Source of the DNA: Synechocystis sp. PCC 7509
Lineage (GTDB): Bacteria; Cyanobacteriota; Cyanobacteriia; Cyanobacteriales; Chroococcidiopsidaceae
Length of the DNA: 64,000 nt
Reading direction: 5' to 3'
Assembly: GCF_000332075.2 (NCBI RefSeq)
Contig: NZ_ALVU02000001.1
Location: forward strand, 2,554,324 to 2,618,323
The first letter of the stretch is position 1; every line of letters starts with the position of its first letter. Shown in pieces: positions 34,921 through 43,774 of the stretch. A model generated the notes under the pieces. It was given only the letters and a program-made list of their open reading frames with translations, ran no database searches and was not told where the DNA came from. The position numbers were made by a program, and so were the translations under genes.

Positions 34921-35284
34921 TGGGAAAACTCCTATAGGAGGATACATAAAACAAGGCTTATGTTAGATAAAAATAAATAACTCAAAATCTTTGCAGTAAA
35001 ACAATAACTTTAGAAGTCATTTGCCAACTCTATCAACACTGAGTTACTTTTAAAAATACTGCTATCTGCAATCGATTTGTAACCGAGATTATACTGATAA
35101 GTTTGGTTAACAAGCGCCTAGTATCAGGGAAATTACTATAGTAAATTTTTTACTAATCTATTGATAAAGTAAGCCAGACGATCGGGACAATTACTTAAAA
35201 TGCAGGTTAGCAGTGTTATTTATAGTCCCAAAATTATTCGGAACTTAACTATATTAATAAATATGTTTATTAAAATTTTATAAC
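34921..35284. other. Promoter region of chemotaxis-like operon
   Basis: This 364-bp gap between the operon start and the end of an ABC transporter gene holds no ORF. It should contain the operon promoter on the minus strand. It is AT-rich; I cannot assign -10/-35 boxes with confidence. Confidence 0.4.
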
Positions 35285-36271
35285 TTAGGGCGATCGCCCA
35301 ATGTCTGGCAATTTGACTTGCTGCAAAAAGAACTCCTCTAAAGAAGGGCGAGATAAATTTAAGCTAATAATTTTGATCTCAAGCGTTGATAAATTGGCGA
35401 GAAAGTCATCAATGTTTTTTGTAAGAATTTGTCCATGCCAGTAGTTGTCTCGTTCCCAAGCAAGATCGATTACCCATTTGCTAAGTAAATCTCCATTGCC
35501 ACCTTGAGCCTTGACATGGTAGACGTTGGCAGTGCCTAACAGTTGGTCAATAGAACCACTGCAAATTAATTCGCCTCGGTCGAGAATTGCCACGCGATCG
35601 CAAATTTGCTCTACTTCCGATAAGATATGACTGTTAAAAAAAATTGTTTTGCCTTGCTGTTTGAGGGACAAAATAATATTCCGCATTTGGTAGCGTCCAA
35701 GCGGATCGAGTCCTGACATTGGTTCATCGAGAAATACTACTTCTGGATCGTTAATTAAAGCTTGCGCCATCCCTATACGCTGAAGCATACCTTTAGAGTA
35801 TTGGCGCATCTGCTTAGTCCGGGCGGCGGTGTAGGGTAATCCAACTAATTCTAGTAGTTGAGGAATACGCAATCGCTGCACTTGGGTGGGAATTTGAAAT
35901 AGTCCCGCCGTCATTTGCAAGCATTCCCAGCCAGTCAAGTAGTCGTAAAAATAGGCATTTTCTGGCAAGTAGCCTAGACGTTGCTTAGTAGCGCGATTTC
36001 CCAAAGGCTGATTTAGCAGCAATCCACGCCCCGAAGTTGGGCGGATAATACCCAATAGCAGCTTTAATAGTGTAGTTTTTCCGGCTCCATTGGGTCCTAA
36101 TAGCCCAAAGGTTTCCCCTTGCACGACATTAAGAGAGCAACCTTTGAGGGAAGCAATTTTTTGATTTAGCCAAAAACCAGTGCGATAGACTTTGCTTAGA
36201 TCGAAAGTTTCTACTACAGTTGGATGCGATCGCAAATCAGATAGCTCGGCACAGTCGATAGTTGACTTCAT
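35285..36271 (-). CDS. ABC transporter ATP-binding protein
   Basis: A 328-residue nucleotide-binding subunit. Walker A is GPNGAGKTT, the signature is QYSKGMLQRIG, Walker B is VVFLDEP, and a H-loop lies in IFFNSHILSEV. It resembles the CcmA/NatA-type exporters with a C-terminal extension. A permease gene is not adjacent, so the transported substrate is unknown. The divergent neighbour is a small membrane protein. Confidence 0.9.
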   Translation of the reverse strand: MKSTIDCAELSDLRSHPTVVETFDLSKVYRTGFWLNQKIASLKGCSLNVVQGETFGLLGPNGAGKTTLLKLLLGIIRPTSGRGLLLNQPLGNRATKQRLGYLPENAYFYDYLTGWECLQMTAGLFQIPTQVQRLRIPQLLELVGLPYTAARTKQMRQYSKGMLQRIGMAQALINDPEVVFLDEPMSGLDPLGRYQMRNIILSLKQQGKTIFFNSHILSEVEQICDRVAILDRGELICSGSIDQLLGTANVYHVKAQGGNGDLLSKWVIDLAWERDNYWHGQILTKNIDDFLANLSTLEIKIISLNLSRPSLEEFFLQQVKLPDIGRSP

Positions 36272-36330
36272 TTAACTTATAAAAACGTCTTCTAAAATAT
36301 CTAATATAGGCTCGAATCACAAGGAAATAG

Positions 36331-36525
36331 ATGGATCGATCAAAATTTGTTGCGGTAATTACTGGCGCGATCTCGTTGATGTTGGGAATTGTCTATTTAG
36401 TTATTGTCCAATTTTTGGATTTTCGCGGTGAAATGCTCCCCGCTCCCCAATCGTTGACGGTACAAAGTATCACTCTAGGGACTCAAGGAGTAAAAAATCA
36501 ACTGTTTTTTGGTAATACTAATTAA
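36331..36525 (+). CDS. Small single-pass membrane protein
   Basis: This 64-residue ORF has one transmembrane helix (residues about 8-30, VAVITGAISLMLGIVYLVIVQFLDF) and a short soluble tail. It is oriented away from the ABC ATPase gene. I recall it as a conserved cyanobacterial hypothetical. A GC-rich hairpin follows. Confidence 0.6.
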   Translation: MDRSKFVAVITGAISLMLGIVYLVIVQFLDFRGEMLPAPQSLTVQSITLGTQGVKNQLFFGNTN

Positions 36526-36530
36526 TTTAA

Positions 36531-36554
36531 AGGGGCGAATAGTTGTTCGCCCCT
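36531..36554. terminator. Hairpin between convergent genes
   Basis: AGGGGCGAA and TTCGCCCCT form a nine-bp stem with a six-base loop, followed by AATTTA. It lies between the small membrane gene and the convergent gene at 36563. Confidence 0.6.
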
Positions 36555-36562
36555 AATTTACT

Positions 36563-37237
36563 CTAGGTTTCTAAGGGAGAAAATAGCCGTGTTTCTGGCA
36601 AGTAAACCCAAGAAATCCCTTCAGGATCGCGGCTATGTGTCCACGCCGAAAAATCTGGATCGTCTCTACGCTTGTAGATAGTGCTGGAATGGACATCAAG
36701 GCGTTTGGCAAGCTCTGATTGAATCAAACCTGTACTTGATAATTCCTGAGCTACCAAAGGCTCCTCAACCCTAGGTAAAAAAGCAGCTACCGCCTCTACA
36801 GAGGTTGGCGTTTCTTTAACTTCTGCTAACTGGGGTACAGGTTCGCTGTTATCTAAAATATTGCCAAGAATGCTGGCAGTGATAAAGTAATACACCGCGT
36901 CTTGGCGATCGTAATTGCGGCATTGAGCGCCGAATTCCTGAGCTTTTGTATCTAGATAGCGTTTGGCTGTTACGGCACTAAAGTTAGCTTTCATTGCTAA
37001 ATCAAGGGGAGTAATTGCGCCTTGATTTAGTTGAATAAGATGGTAAAAAAGCGGGTCAACTTGTTTGCTCCATTTTTGCCATTGGTATTGCTGCCAAATA
37101 TTTAACCCTACACTTAGCAAAAGTAGGAATAGGATAATTGGCCAAGTGGCAAATAGGAAAATGATCAAAATTGCGATCGGCAAGAGGACTAAGAGAAATC
37201 CACTGTCATTATTGTTATCTATTGCTTGTTCAGTCAT
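36563..37237 (-). CDS. Membrane protein with helix-turn-helix-like C-terminus
   Basis: The 224-residue protein starts at the ATG at 37237 (MTEQAIDNN); the longer frame uses a TTG. Residues about 12-50 hold two hydrophobic helices (FLLVLLPIAILIIFLFATWPIILFLLLLSVGL). The C-terminal part, SELAKRLDVHSSTIYKRRDDPDF, looks like a short helix-turn-helix. A membrane-anchored DNA-binding or adaptor role is possible. I do not recognise the family. Confidence 0.65.
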   Translation of the reverse strand: MTEQAIDNNNDSGFLLVLLPIAILIIFLFATWPIILFLLLLSVGLNIWQQYQWQKWSKQVDPLFYHLIQLNQGAITPLDLAMKANFSAVTAKRYLDTKAQEFGAQCRNYDRQDAVYYFITASILGNILDNSEPVPQLAEVKETPTSVEAVAAFLPRVEEPLVAQELSSTGLIQSELAKRLDVHSSTIYKRRDDPDFSAWTHSRDPEGISWVYLPETRLFSPLET

Positions 37238-37348
37238 GCCTATTTGTGCAAATTGATTCGCTGGCAAATCAATTTTATTTTTGCCTATATTGGCAACTTT
37301 TGCTAATTATTTTGGCAAAAGTTGACAAAGTGGTTTTTGCCATTGCCC

Positions 37349-38314
37349 TTAACTAATGGCTGAAAGCTCGATTAAAGCTACTTCCCAGACTAGACGCGGT
37401 TGCACAAAACTAAGTAAATATTTGCGGGCTTTTTCCAGTTGAGCTAAAGGAGGAGGGGAAATTTTGCCAGCTAAAAATTGCTGCCAATATTGCTGTTGCA
37501 AATAGTCTAGCAGCCATAATTGCGCTTCTAGCTCTAATGCGCCTACTTGACGAGCAAGTTCTAAAGTATTGCGGAGCGACGAACGAGGCAATTGTTCTAA
37601 GGAGTGGATTAGTTCCGGAGGAATTGCTTGGCAAATCTGCACCGCATAAATTGCGTTTCCTGGACTCCCTTGGCAAGTTGCCAAAATTGCTGGATAGGCT
37701 GACAAAATTGATTCCTGCCCACTCTGACGTAATACTTGAGAGAGGGCGGTAAAATTGAGGCGATAAAAAGGGATTTTTTGACAGCGCGATCCTAGAGTCG
37801 GTAGTAGGGATTCGGTGCTAGGGGCAATTAAAATTAAGGTGGCTTGTCCTGGTTCTTCGAGGGTTTTGAGTAAAGCATTGGCCGCCGATTCTGCCATGGT
37901 TTCCGCTTTTTCAATAACTACTATAGAACGAGAGGCGATCGCACTACGGCGGCTAAGAAATTGAGCAATTTCGCGAATTTGCTCAGTACGAATAATTGGT
38001 GGTGCTTTGCGTTTGAGCTTTTTTTCGGTGGCTTCGGCGGCGCTGTAACGTTGTCCTTGATATAGATAAGTTGGTTGTATCCAAAGTACATCGGGGTGAG
38101 TGCCTTGGCGCAAGCGATTTTGAATTGGGGTTTGTTCGGCTTTGGGGAGGTGCTGACAAAATAATTGCTCGATAAAACACCGCGCTGCTAAATTCCGTCC
38201 AATTCCCTCTACTCCAGCAAATAAATAAGCAGGAGCGATGCGATTTTGGATAATAGCTTGATTTAGGAGTTCAACAGCTTGGGGTTGTCCGATTAACGGG
38301 GCAAAAAAATTCAT
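37349..38314 (-). CDS. holB: DNA polymerase III subunit delta'
   Basis: A 321-residue clamp-loader subunit with the AAA+ fold. The P-loop region is degenerate (FAGVEGIGRN), as in other delta' subunits, which do not hydrolyse ATP. The sensor-1 region includes NALLKTLEEPG and the sensor/arginine-finger part includes LGSRCQKIPF. It forms part of the complex that loads the sliding clamp. It follows tmk by two bases, the tmk-holB arrangement common in cyanobacteria and other bacteria. Confidence 0.92.
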   Translation of the reverse strand: MNFFAPLIGQPQAVELLNQAIIQNRIAPAYLFAGVEGIGRNLAARCFIEQLFCQHLPKAEQTPIQNRLRQGTHPDVLWIQPTYLYQGQRYSAAEATEKKLKRKAPPIIRTEQIREIAQFLSRRSAIASRSIVVIEKAETMAESAANALLKTLEEPGQATLILIAPSTESLLPTLGSRCQKIPFYRLNFTALSQVLRQSGQESILSAYPAILATCQGSPGNAIYAVQICQAIPPELIHSLEQLPRSSLRNTLELARQVGALELEAQLWLLDYLQQQYWQQFLAGKISPPPLAQLEKARKYLLSFVQPRLVWEVALIELSAIS

Positions 38315-38316
38315 TT

Positions 38317-38946
38317 TTAAATAATATGTTGCTGTAGAATTGCTCTAATTTGCCCTTGTACTGCTTGCTCGTCTAAACTAGCATCTACGCGCTTAATTCG
38401 GTGCGGGAAAGCTTGCGCCAACTGATTGTAACCGTGCTGAACTCGTTTGTGGAAAGCTAAATCGGCTTGCTCAATGCGATCGCTAGTTCCTCGTAGTCGC
38501 GTTCTGGGTAAACTTAGTTCTACATCTATATCTAGCCAGATAGTTAGGTCGCTTTCTAAACCATTGGTAGCAAACAAGTTAAGTTGGTCGATAATTGCCC
38601 GCGGCAAATCCCTACCGTAACCTTGATAGGCGATAGTTGAGTCTGTATAGCGATCGCATAAAATAATTGTGTCAGTTGCAAGTCCTGGCAGCAGAACTTC
38701 TTGAACGTGCTGGGCGCGGTCGGCAGCATATAATAGCAATTCGGCGGCGGGGTAAATTGGCTGTTGGTTTTTTAAAGATAGTAACAATTGCCGCAAACCT
38801 AGCCCTAACTCTGTATCTCCTGGTTCGCGGGTTGTCAATATTTTTTGATTGGAAAACTTGTCTTGCAGCCACAAATAGGTTTTCTGCAATTGGGTAGTTT
38901 TGCCACAGCCTTCTACTCCCTCAAATACAATTAATTTACCAACCAT
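38317..38946 (-). CDS. tmk: Thymidylate kinase
   Basis: A 209-residue enzyme that phosphorylates dTMP to dTDP. It has the P-loop FEGVEGCGKTTQ, the substrate motif DRYTDSTIAYQGYGR and the preceding TTREPGDT. It is immediately followed by holB, so dNTP supply and replication machinery are co-transcribed. Confidence 0.95.
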   Translation of the reverse strand: MVGKLIVFEGVEGCGKTTQLQKTYLWLQDKFSNQKILTTREPGDTELGLGLRQLLLSLKNQQPIYPAAELLLYAADRAQHVQEVLLPGLATDTIILCDRYTDSTIAYQGYGRDLPRAIIDQLNLFATNGLESDLTIWLDIDVELSLPRTRLRGTSDRIEQADLAFHKRVQHGYNQLAQAFPHRIKRVDASLDEQAVQGQIRAILQQHII

Positions 38947-39126
38947 AACTTAAACGCTTTACTTGAATTATTATTCTCAGCTAGATATCTACTCGCTCGA
39001 TAAGTTTAAGTTAAAGTTAAAGATACTTCATTCAAACTTTATCTTTTTAGCACCAACCATCATGTTTTGAGCCGGGATAAATTCGATACTATGGAATTAG
39101 TAGAGTATTTGAGTGTATGAAATCCA

Positions 39127-39477
39127 ATGGCTCGTTACAATTGTTCTTTTGCTGTGGCATCTGGAAATAATCATAGTTTACGGCAATCAATTAAGGAGAT
39201 TTTGCTTAGTTGTAGCTTAGATATTATCTACGATCAAAGCGAATACATTATGGCGCGGGAAATTCCAGGTAAAGTATCTTTAGCTAAACTTGTATCCGTA
39301 GAAGTACTGATTGATGGAACTACAGCTACCGAGTCAAAAACGCGGGTAAGCTTAGTTGTAAAAAATGAAGAATTGCCGTTGCAAGTTGCCAATCACTGCT
39401 ATCAAGTATTTGAGCGTGTCAATAGCGCGATTTCTCTTAATCAAACTTGGCAAAGTGTAGAAAGCATAGCCAGTTGA
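39127..39477 (+). CDS. Conserved cyanobacterial hypothetical protein
   Basis: A 116-residue protein without signal peptide or membrane helix. The sequence alternates beta and alpha (YIMAREIPGKVSLAKLVSVEVLI, VSLVVKNEELPLQVANHC), suggesting a small alpha/beta fold. I know it only as a cyanobacterial family with no assigned function. It is convergent with an FHA gene. Confidence 0.65.
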   Translation: MARYNCSFAVASGNNHSLRQSIKEILLSCSLDIIYDQSEYIMAREIPGKVSLAKLVSVEVLIDGTTATESKTRVSLVVKNEELPLQVANHCYQVFERVNSAISLNQTWQSVESIAS

Positions 39478-39495
39478 GCAAGAATTCCAAGTTGT

Positions 39496-39918
39496 TCACT
39501 CATCAAAATCTGGCATCATGTTAGGGCCAATTAGCGTGACATCAAACTCATCCGTTGGCAATGATGGCATAGTCTCTCGACTGAGGAGATAGTATATAGC
39601 CCGGACTTGAGGTCCAAAAATAATCTCATCTTGATTTTTTAGATCGTGAGCCAAGATTTTTCTGCCGTTAATTAGCATTCCATTGGCGCTAGGTCTACCC
39701 TTAGAATCACCGTCAACAATGCGATAGTAACAGCTACCATCTTCTTTAGGTAGCTGAACTAACGTGGCATGACGGCGCGATACAAACTGCGAAAACAGCC
39801 GAATATCGCACCGAGTGTCTCTACCAATAGAGTAAACAGAATTGTCAAGTAAAAATTGCTTACGTCCTTGATCGTCTTCAATAATTAGTAAATGCCTCGG
39901 ATTGTTTTGGGAAGCCAT
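39496..39918 (-). CDS. FHA domain protein
   Basis: A 140-residue phosphothreonine-binding protein. The FHA core is YSIGRDTRCDIRLF and SRRHATLVQL, with the loop NGMLINGRKI. The start is the ATG at 39918 (MASQNNPRHLL); the in-frame extension upstream has no family resemblance. FHA domains dock onto kinase substrates. A free-standing cyanobacterial FHA protein like this may serve Ser/Thr kinases or pilus regulation. Confidence 0.85.
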   Translation of the reverse strand: MASQNNPRHLLIIEDDQGRKQFLLDNSVYSIGRDTRCDIRLFSQFVSRRHATLVQLPKEDGSCYYRIVDGDSKGRPSANGMLINGRKILAHDLKNQDEIIFGPQVRAIYYLLSRETMPSLPTDEFDVTLIGPNMMPDFDE

Positions 39919-40251
39919 TGAAGAAACGGTAAGAAAATAGTTTAGGAGGGTTAAGAAGCGATACTTTTTTGCCGCGTAGCAGCTTTGGTAGCTAGGATAA
40001 TAGTTGGAAATTTTATCTTGACTTAGTTTAACTCCAATTGAGCAAAAAATTAGAGAATAGTGTTGCCTCAAAGCTTCCATAGTAAAACTCAAGCAAAAAA
40101 TAGTTCCCCGCATCTTTTTAACAATGGTGTATTGCTACGGTGGTACGTTTGTTGCTAAAAACAAATTAGCCTGAAAAAATAAGTAAATTGCCTGTAATTT
40201 GTCAAGTTGGTTTTGCTAAAATTAATTAATATTAATAGTAGGTTGCTGATT

Positions 40252-41265
40252 GTGACTTTATATGCTGAATTGCACCGTCACCTAGGCGGTTCGGTTGTGC
40301 CGCGAATTTTATGGCGTTACTTTCAGCGTCATTCTACAGAATTAGTAGAGCGATTTCCTGATTATCTTGAATTTGAAGAATTTTACACGCGATCGCGCAA
40401 TACGCTAGAGGAGTATTTGGAACTACATACTTTAGTTGAAAGCGTCCAAACAGTACAGACTTTGCCATACTTTATATACCGTTTAATTCGCGGCGCGTAT
40501 ATATTTGAAAACTTAGCTTATTTAGAACTGCGTTACACGCCTTATTTGCGGACACCAGAGCATTTGAGTCAATCGGAGCGGATTGATAAAATGGCGGAGA
40601 TTGTGGAAGTTGTGGGCATTGCTAGCAGCGTTCGCGAGTACCCGATTGTTACTAGCCAAATACTTTGTATGCACTCCAAGTTACCTTACGAAGTGAATAA
40701 AGCGATCGTGGACTTGGCAATTAACAACAAACAGTATGTGTGCGGTGTAGATGTAGCGGGGGGAGATAGTCAGTATAGCGATAGATTAGAGGAGTTTATT
40801 GGCTTGTACGAGTACGCGCTCTCGCAAAACGTGAAAACCACAGGACATCTCTATGAAACTTCCTCTGGTTGTTATCCCGAATTATTACCTTACTTAATGC
40901 GCGTTGGGCATGGGATTCAAATTCCTTTGCTGTATCCAGAGTTATTAGGAGAAGTAGCTAGGCGCAAGCAATGCTTAGAAGTTTGTCCGACTACCTACTT
41001 CAAAACCGGAACTTTGAGTCAGATGCAGCAATTAAAAGTAGTATTTGACCGTTGTTTTGAGGCGGGGGTAGATATTGCTATTTGTACTGACAATGCGGGA
41101 TTGCACAATGTTCGGTTGCCCTTTGAGTACGAAAACTTGTTAACTCAAAACATTATCAACTTTGAACAACTTACTGCTTGTCAAGATGCAGCCTTTCGTC
41201 ATGCCTTTGCTTGGCCCTACCGCGATCGCCCAGCAACGATTTTGACGGGGTTATTACAAGCTTAA
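40252..41265 (+). CDS. Adenosine-deaminase-like amidohydrolase
   Basis: A 337-residue metal hydrolase of the adenosine/AMP deaminase fold, starting from the GTG at 40252. It has the HxH pair (ELHRHLGGS), the HxxE general-acid motif (GHLYE), RVGHGIQI, and the metal Asp in CTDNAG. In adenosine deaminase the last motif is usually TDDP; here the second Asp is Asn, so substrate recognition may differ. A zinc purine or nucleoside deaminase is most likely, but another amidohydrolase substrate is possible. The neighbouring CDF gene ends just beyond it on the other strand. Confidence 0.8.
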   Translation: MTLYAELHRHLGGSVVPRILWRYFQRHSTELVERFPDYLEFEEFYTRSRNTLEEYLELHTLVESVQTVQTLPYFIYRLIRGAYIFENLAYLELRYTPYLRTPEHLSQSERIDKMAEIVEVVGIASSVREYPIVTSQILCMHSKLPYEVNKAIVDLAINNKQYVCGVDVAGGDSQYSDRLEEFIGLYEYALSQNVKTTGHLYETSSGCYPELLPYLMRVGHGIQIPLLYPELLGEVARRKQCLEVCPTTYFKTGTLSQMQQLKVVFDRCFEAGVDIAICTDNAGLHNVRLPFEYENLLTQNIINFEQLTACQDAAFRHAFAWPYRDRPATILTGLLQA

Positions 41266-42176
41266 ACTCGGTGATGAGGAGCCAAAGTGCAAGGATAATT
41301 GCGATCGCCTATTTCTACTTGAATTGTGGCATGGTCGATATCAAATAGGTGGTGAAGTTCGCCGCATAGCTGAGTCAAAAAGCGATCGTCAGGACAGCCA
41401 CTAGGCATAACTAAATGTACGGTAAGGGCGGTTTCAGTGGTACTCATTGCCCAAATATGCAGATCGTGTACTTCTGTTACGCCCTCTCTTTGCTCTAGGT
41501 AAGTGCGAACGGCAACCAATTCAATTCCTGATGGTACGCCATCAAGGGCAAGATTTATTGATTCAAGTAATAGCTGCCACGTGCCAAAAACAATTACAGC
41601 GACAATAATCAAGCTGACAACGGGATCGAACCATAACCACCCCGTAGTCAAAATCGCTATCCCCGCTAATACTACTCCCAAAGACACTAGAGCATCCGCC
41701 GCCATATGCAGGAAAGCGCCTCGGATATTCAAGTCGCTTTTGCGTCCAGATACAAATAGCAAGGCGGTGGCGGTGTTAATGACGATGCCAACCGCCGCAA
41801 CGCTGATAATAGTTATACCCTCTACTGAACTTGGCGCTAAAAAGCGCTGTACCGCTTCCCAACCAATGCCGCCAGTAACTAACAGTAAAAATATCGCGTT
41901 AAATAAAGCCGCCAAAATAGAGGAGCGGCGCAGTCCGTAAGTGTGGCTTGTGGAGGGGAGGCGACGCGAAAGAATGCTTGCGCCCCAAGCTAGGAACAAG
42001 CCAAGTACATCGCTTAAATTGTGACCTGCATCCGCTAAAAGGGCAAGGGAATTGGCAAAAATTCCATAGGTGGCTTCAATAGCCACAAAGCCGCTATTAA
42101 GAATAATCCCGATGATAAAAGCGCGGTTATAATTTTTGGGGGCGTGGCTATGGTCGTGATGATGATGGGCGGACAT
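41262..42176 (-). CDS. Cation diffusion facilitator zinc/cobalt transporter
   Basis: A 304-residue CDF exporter. A His-rich N-terminus (HHHHDHSHA) precedes six transmembrane helices. Metal-site motifs include LLADAGHNLSD in helix 2 and HMAADALVSLGVV in helix 5. The C-terminal cytoplasmic domain includes EVHDLHIWAMS. It exports Zn2+ or related ions in exchange for protons, lowering cytosolic metal. It overlaps the end of the preceding gene by four bases on opposite strands. Confidence 0.92.
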   Translation of the reverse strand: MSAHHHHDHSHAPKNYNRAFIIGIILNSGFVAIEATYGIFANSLALLADAGHNLSDVLGLFLAWGASILSRRLPSTSHTYGLRRSSILAALFNAIFLLLVTGGIGWEAVQRFLAPSSVEGITIISVAAVGIVINTATALLFVSGRKSDLNIRGAFLHMAADALVSLGVVLAGIAILTTGWLWFDPVVSLIIVAVIVFGTWQLLLESINLALDGVPSGIELVAVRTYLEQREGVTEVHDLHIWAMSTTETALTVHLVMPSGCPDDRFLTQLCGELHHLFDIDHATIQVEIGDRNYPCTLAPHHRV

Positions 42177-42271
42177 AGGTTAATTGTTAAATTAATTGTT
42201 CGTTGCTGGAGCGAAGTCTTTGAGCGCAGCGCGATCGCATTTTACCCCAAGCATTTACAGCAACAATCTAT

Positions 42272-42865
42272 TTAATTTGACACTTCCGCCATTTCAATAA
42301 CTCGTTCTTCTAAATCTTTGACTAAAAAGTTTAGGGGTTTTTGATTGCGAATTTTGTGCTTTAAGCCCCGCATTTCTACCCGCATTAATACTTGCTCTAA
42401 ACAATCTCTGTCAAAACACACGTGGCGCTGTTGATTTTTTTTGCCCAGATTCGCACCAGAAATTACGTGCAGTTGATTATTTTTTTTCAACTGATACCAT
42501 AAACCATCCGGGGCGTTGAGATTTCTACCACTACTAATCCCAGGGCTTGCAGACATATATAAAGGATCGATTCCGGCAGTTACGCCCATGGATTGCTCGT
42601 AGTTGTAGTAGTAGTGTAGAGGTATGTCCGCCGTTGGTAAGTCTAGTAACCCTTCATAGAATTGCCTGGCAATTTCCATATCTGACACCATAATTGTGTG
42701 TACTTTGGGTGCGCTAGTTAGAAACATCCACATCGCCCCCGCATAGGCTACTAAGAGCATGACCATAATGCCTTGAGTAGAGAGCAAAGTATCCAGAGGT
42801 AATGAAAAAAATGCGCCAAGAGTGAAGGGAAATTGAAGTACTACCATAGCAACTACTAAAACCAT
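42272..42865 (-). CDS. VOC/glyoxalase-like protein with N-terminal membrane helices
   Basis: A 197-residue protein. Residues 1-50 are hydrophobic with one or two helices. From about 54 it follows a VOC-fold layout: VHTIMVSDMEIARQFYEGLLDLP, then a spacer and HVCFDRDCLEQVLMRVEMRG, ending LVKDLEERVIEMAE. VOC proteins include glyoxalases and dioxygenases. Metal ligands (His55 and Glu near the end) are plausible but unproven. A membrane-attached form of this fold is unusual outside cyanobacteria. Confidence 0.72.
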   Translation of the reverse strand: MVLVVAMVVLQFPFTLGAFFSLPLDTLLSTQGIMVMLLVAYAGAMWMFLTSAPKVHTIMVSDMEIARQFYEGLLDLPTADIPLHYYYNYEQSMGVTAGIDPLYMSASPGISSGRNLNAPDGLWYQLKKNNQLHVISGANLGKKNQQRHVCFDRDCLEQVLMRVEMRGLKHKIRNQKPLNFLVKDLEERVIEMAEVSN

Positions 42866-43008
42866 GAATAATCCAATATAAAAATTTAGTTAGTAATTTT
42901 AGTGTATCAAAACTATACAAAATTCTGATTTAGCACAAAATCGCCTCATAACTACTAAAAAGTAATTTAAGGCGATCGCAATTCTTTAGCCCAAATAACA
43001 ACCTTAGC

Positions 43009-43653
43009 TTAGTAAATTAACAACGATCCACCTTCTCTAACTCTAACCGCCCGCCGATCTTGATCGAGATTTAGGGCTTCGTCTAATCTTAGTTCTAATA
43101 TTCCCGGCGCAGCAGGTTTGGGTATGACTTTAATTAATCCGCCATCTTCGCGTAAGACTGTGACTGTAACAGGCATGGCTATATCTTGCAACAAAAAATT
43201 TGTGTTTCCTGTTAATTGGCGCTGATTGGTATGTCCGACTAATTCGTAAGTAACTTCGGTATTGGTAGTATTCATCAGCCGAATATTAAATTGTCCATTA
43301 ATCGCTTTAACTAATGCTATTCTATTTTCCTGCGCCTCTGACCAAGGTTTTACTTCGGTTTCGCTAGGTATGGCGTTTTGGGCATCGCTATTTTCTGGTG
43401 TGGGAGCTTGTTTTGTCAGCCGCAGTTTTTCTGCAAGTACAAGGATTGAACGATTGTAGGGAGCTTCCGAAAAAATCCTGGGATGGGGATTGAGAGCAGA
43501 ATTTTCTTTAGGTGTCTCTACTTTAGTTACTTGAGAAAGCTTTAGTTTGCTGGTTATTTCAGGATTAGCACTTACTGAAGTAGCGATCGCTACTAACGGT
43601 AGTCCAATTAATACAGAACGTGTCACTAAACCAACTATTTTTGCCTTAATCAT
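43009..43653 (-). CDS. Secreted hypothetical protein with ALNPxPxIF motif
   Basis: The 214-residue protein has a signal peptide (MIKAKIVGLVTRSVLIGLPLV, ending near residue 29) and AGGAG before the ATG. Residues 53-69 carry ALNPHPRIFSEAPYNRS, the same motif as residues 42-58 of the fasciclin protein at 23018. The C-terminal half is beta-rich (YELVGHTNQRQLTGNTNFLLQ, VTVTVLRED). No enzyme motif is visible. It probably resides in the periplasm or outside; function unknown. Confidence 0.7.
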   Translation of the reverse strand: MIKAKIVGLVTRSVLIGLPLVAIATSVSANPEITSKLKLSQVTKVETPKENSALNPHPRIFSEAPYNRSILVLAEKLRLTKQAPTPENSDAQNAIPSETEVKPWSEAQENRIALVKAINGQFNIRLMNTTNTEVTYELVGHTNQRQLTGNTNFLLQDIAMPVTVTVLREDGGLIKVIPKPAAPGILELRLDEALNLDQDRRAVRVREGGSLLIY

Positions 43654-43774
43654 TCTCTCTCCTTAACATCTTTAACTTAATTGTTATTGACTAAAATCTT
43701 AGACTCAGAAGCATTCATACTCAAAATAATTACACTTTAGCAAAATTATTTTTGTATAAATGCTTCTTTTTCAG

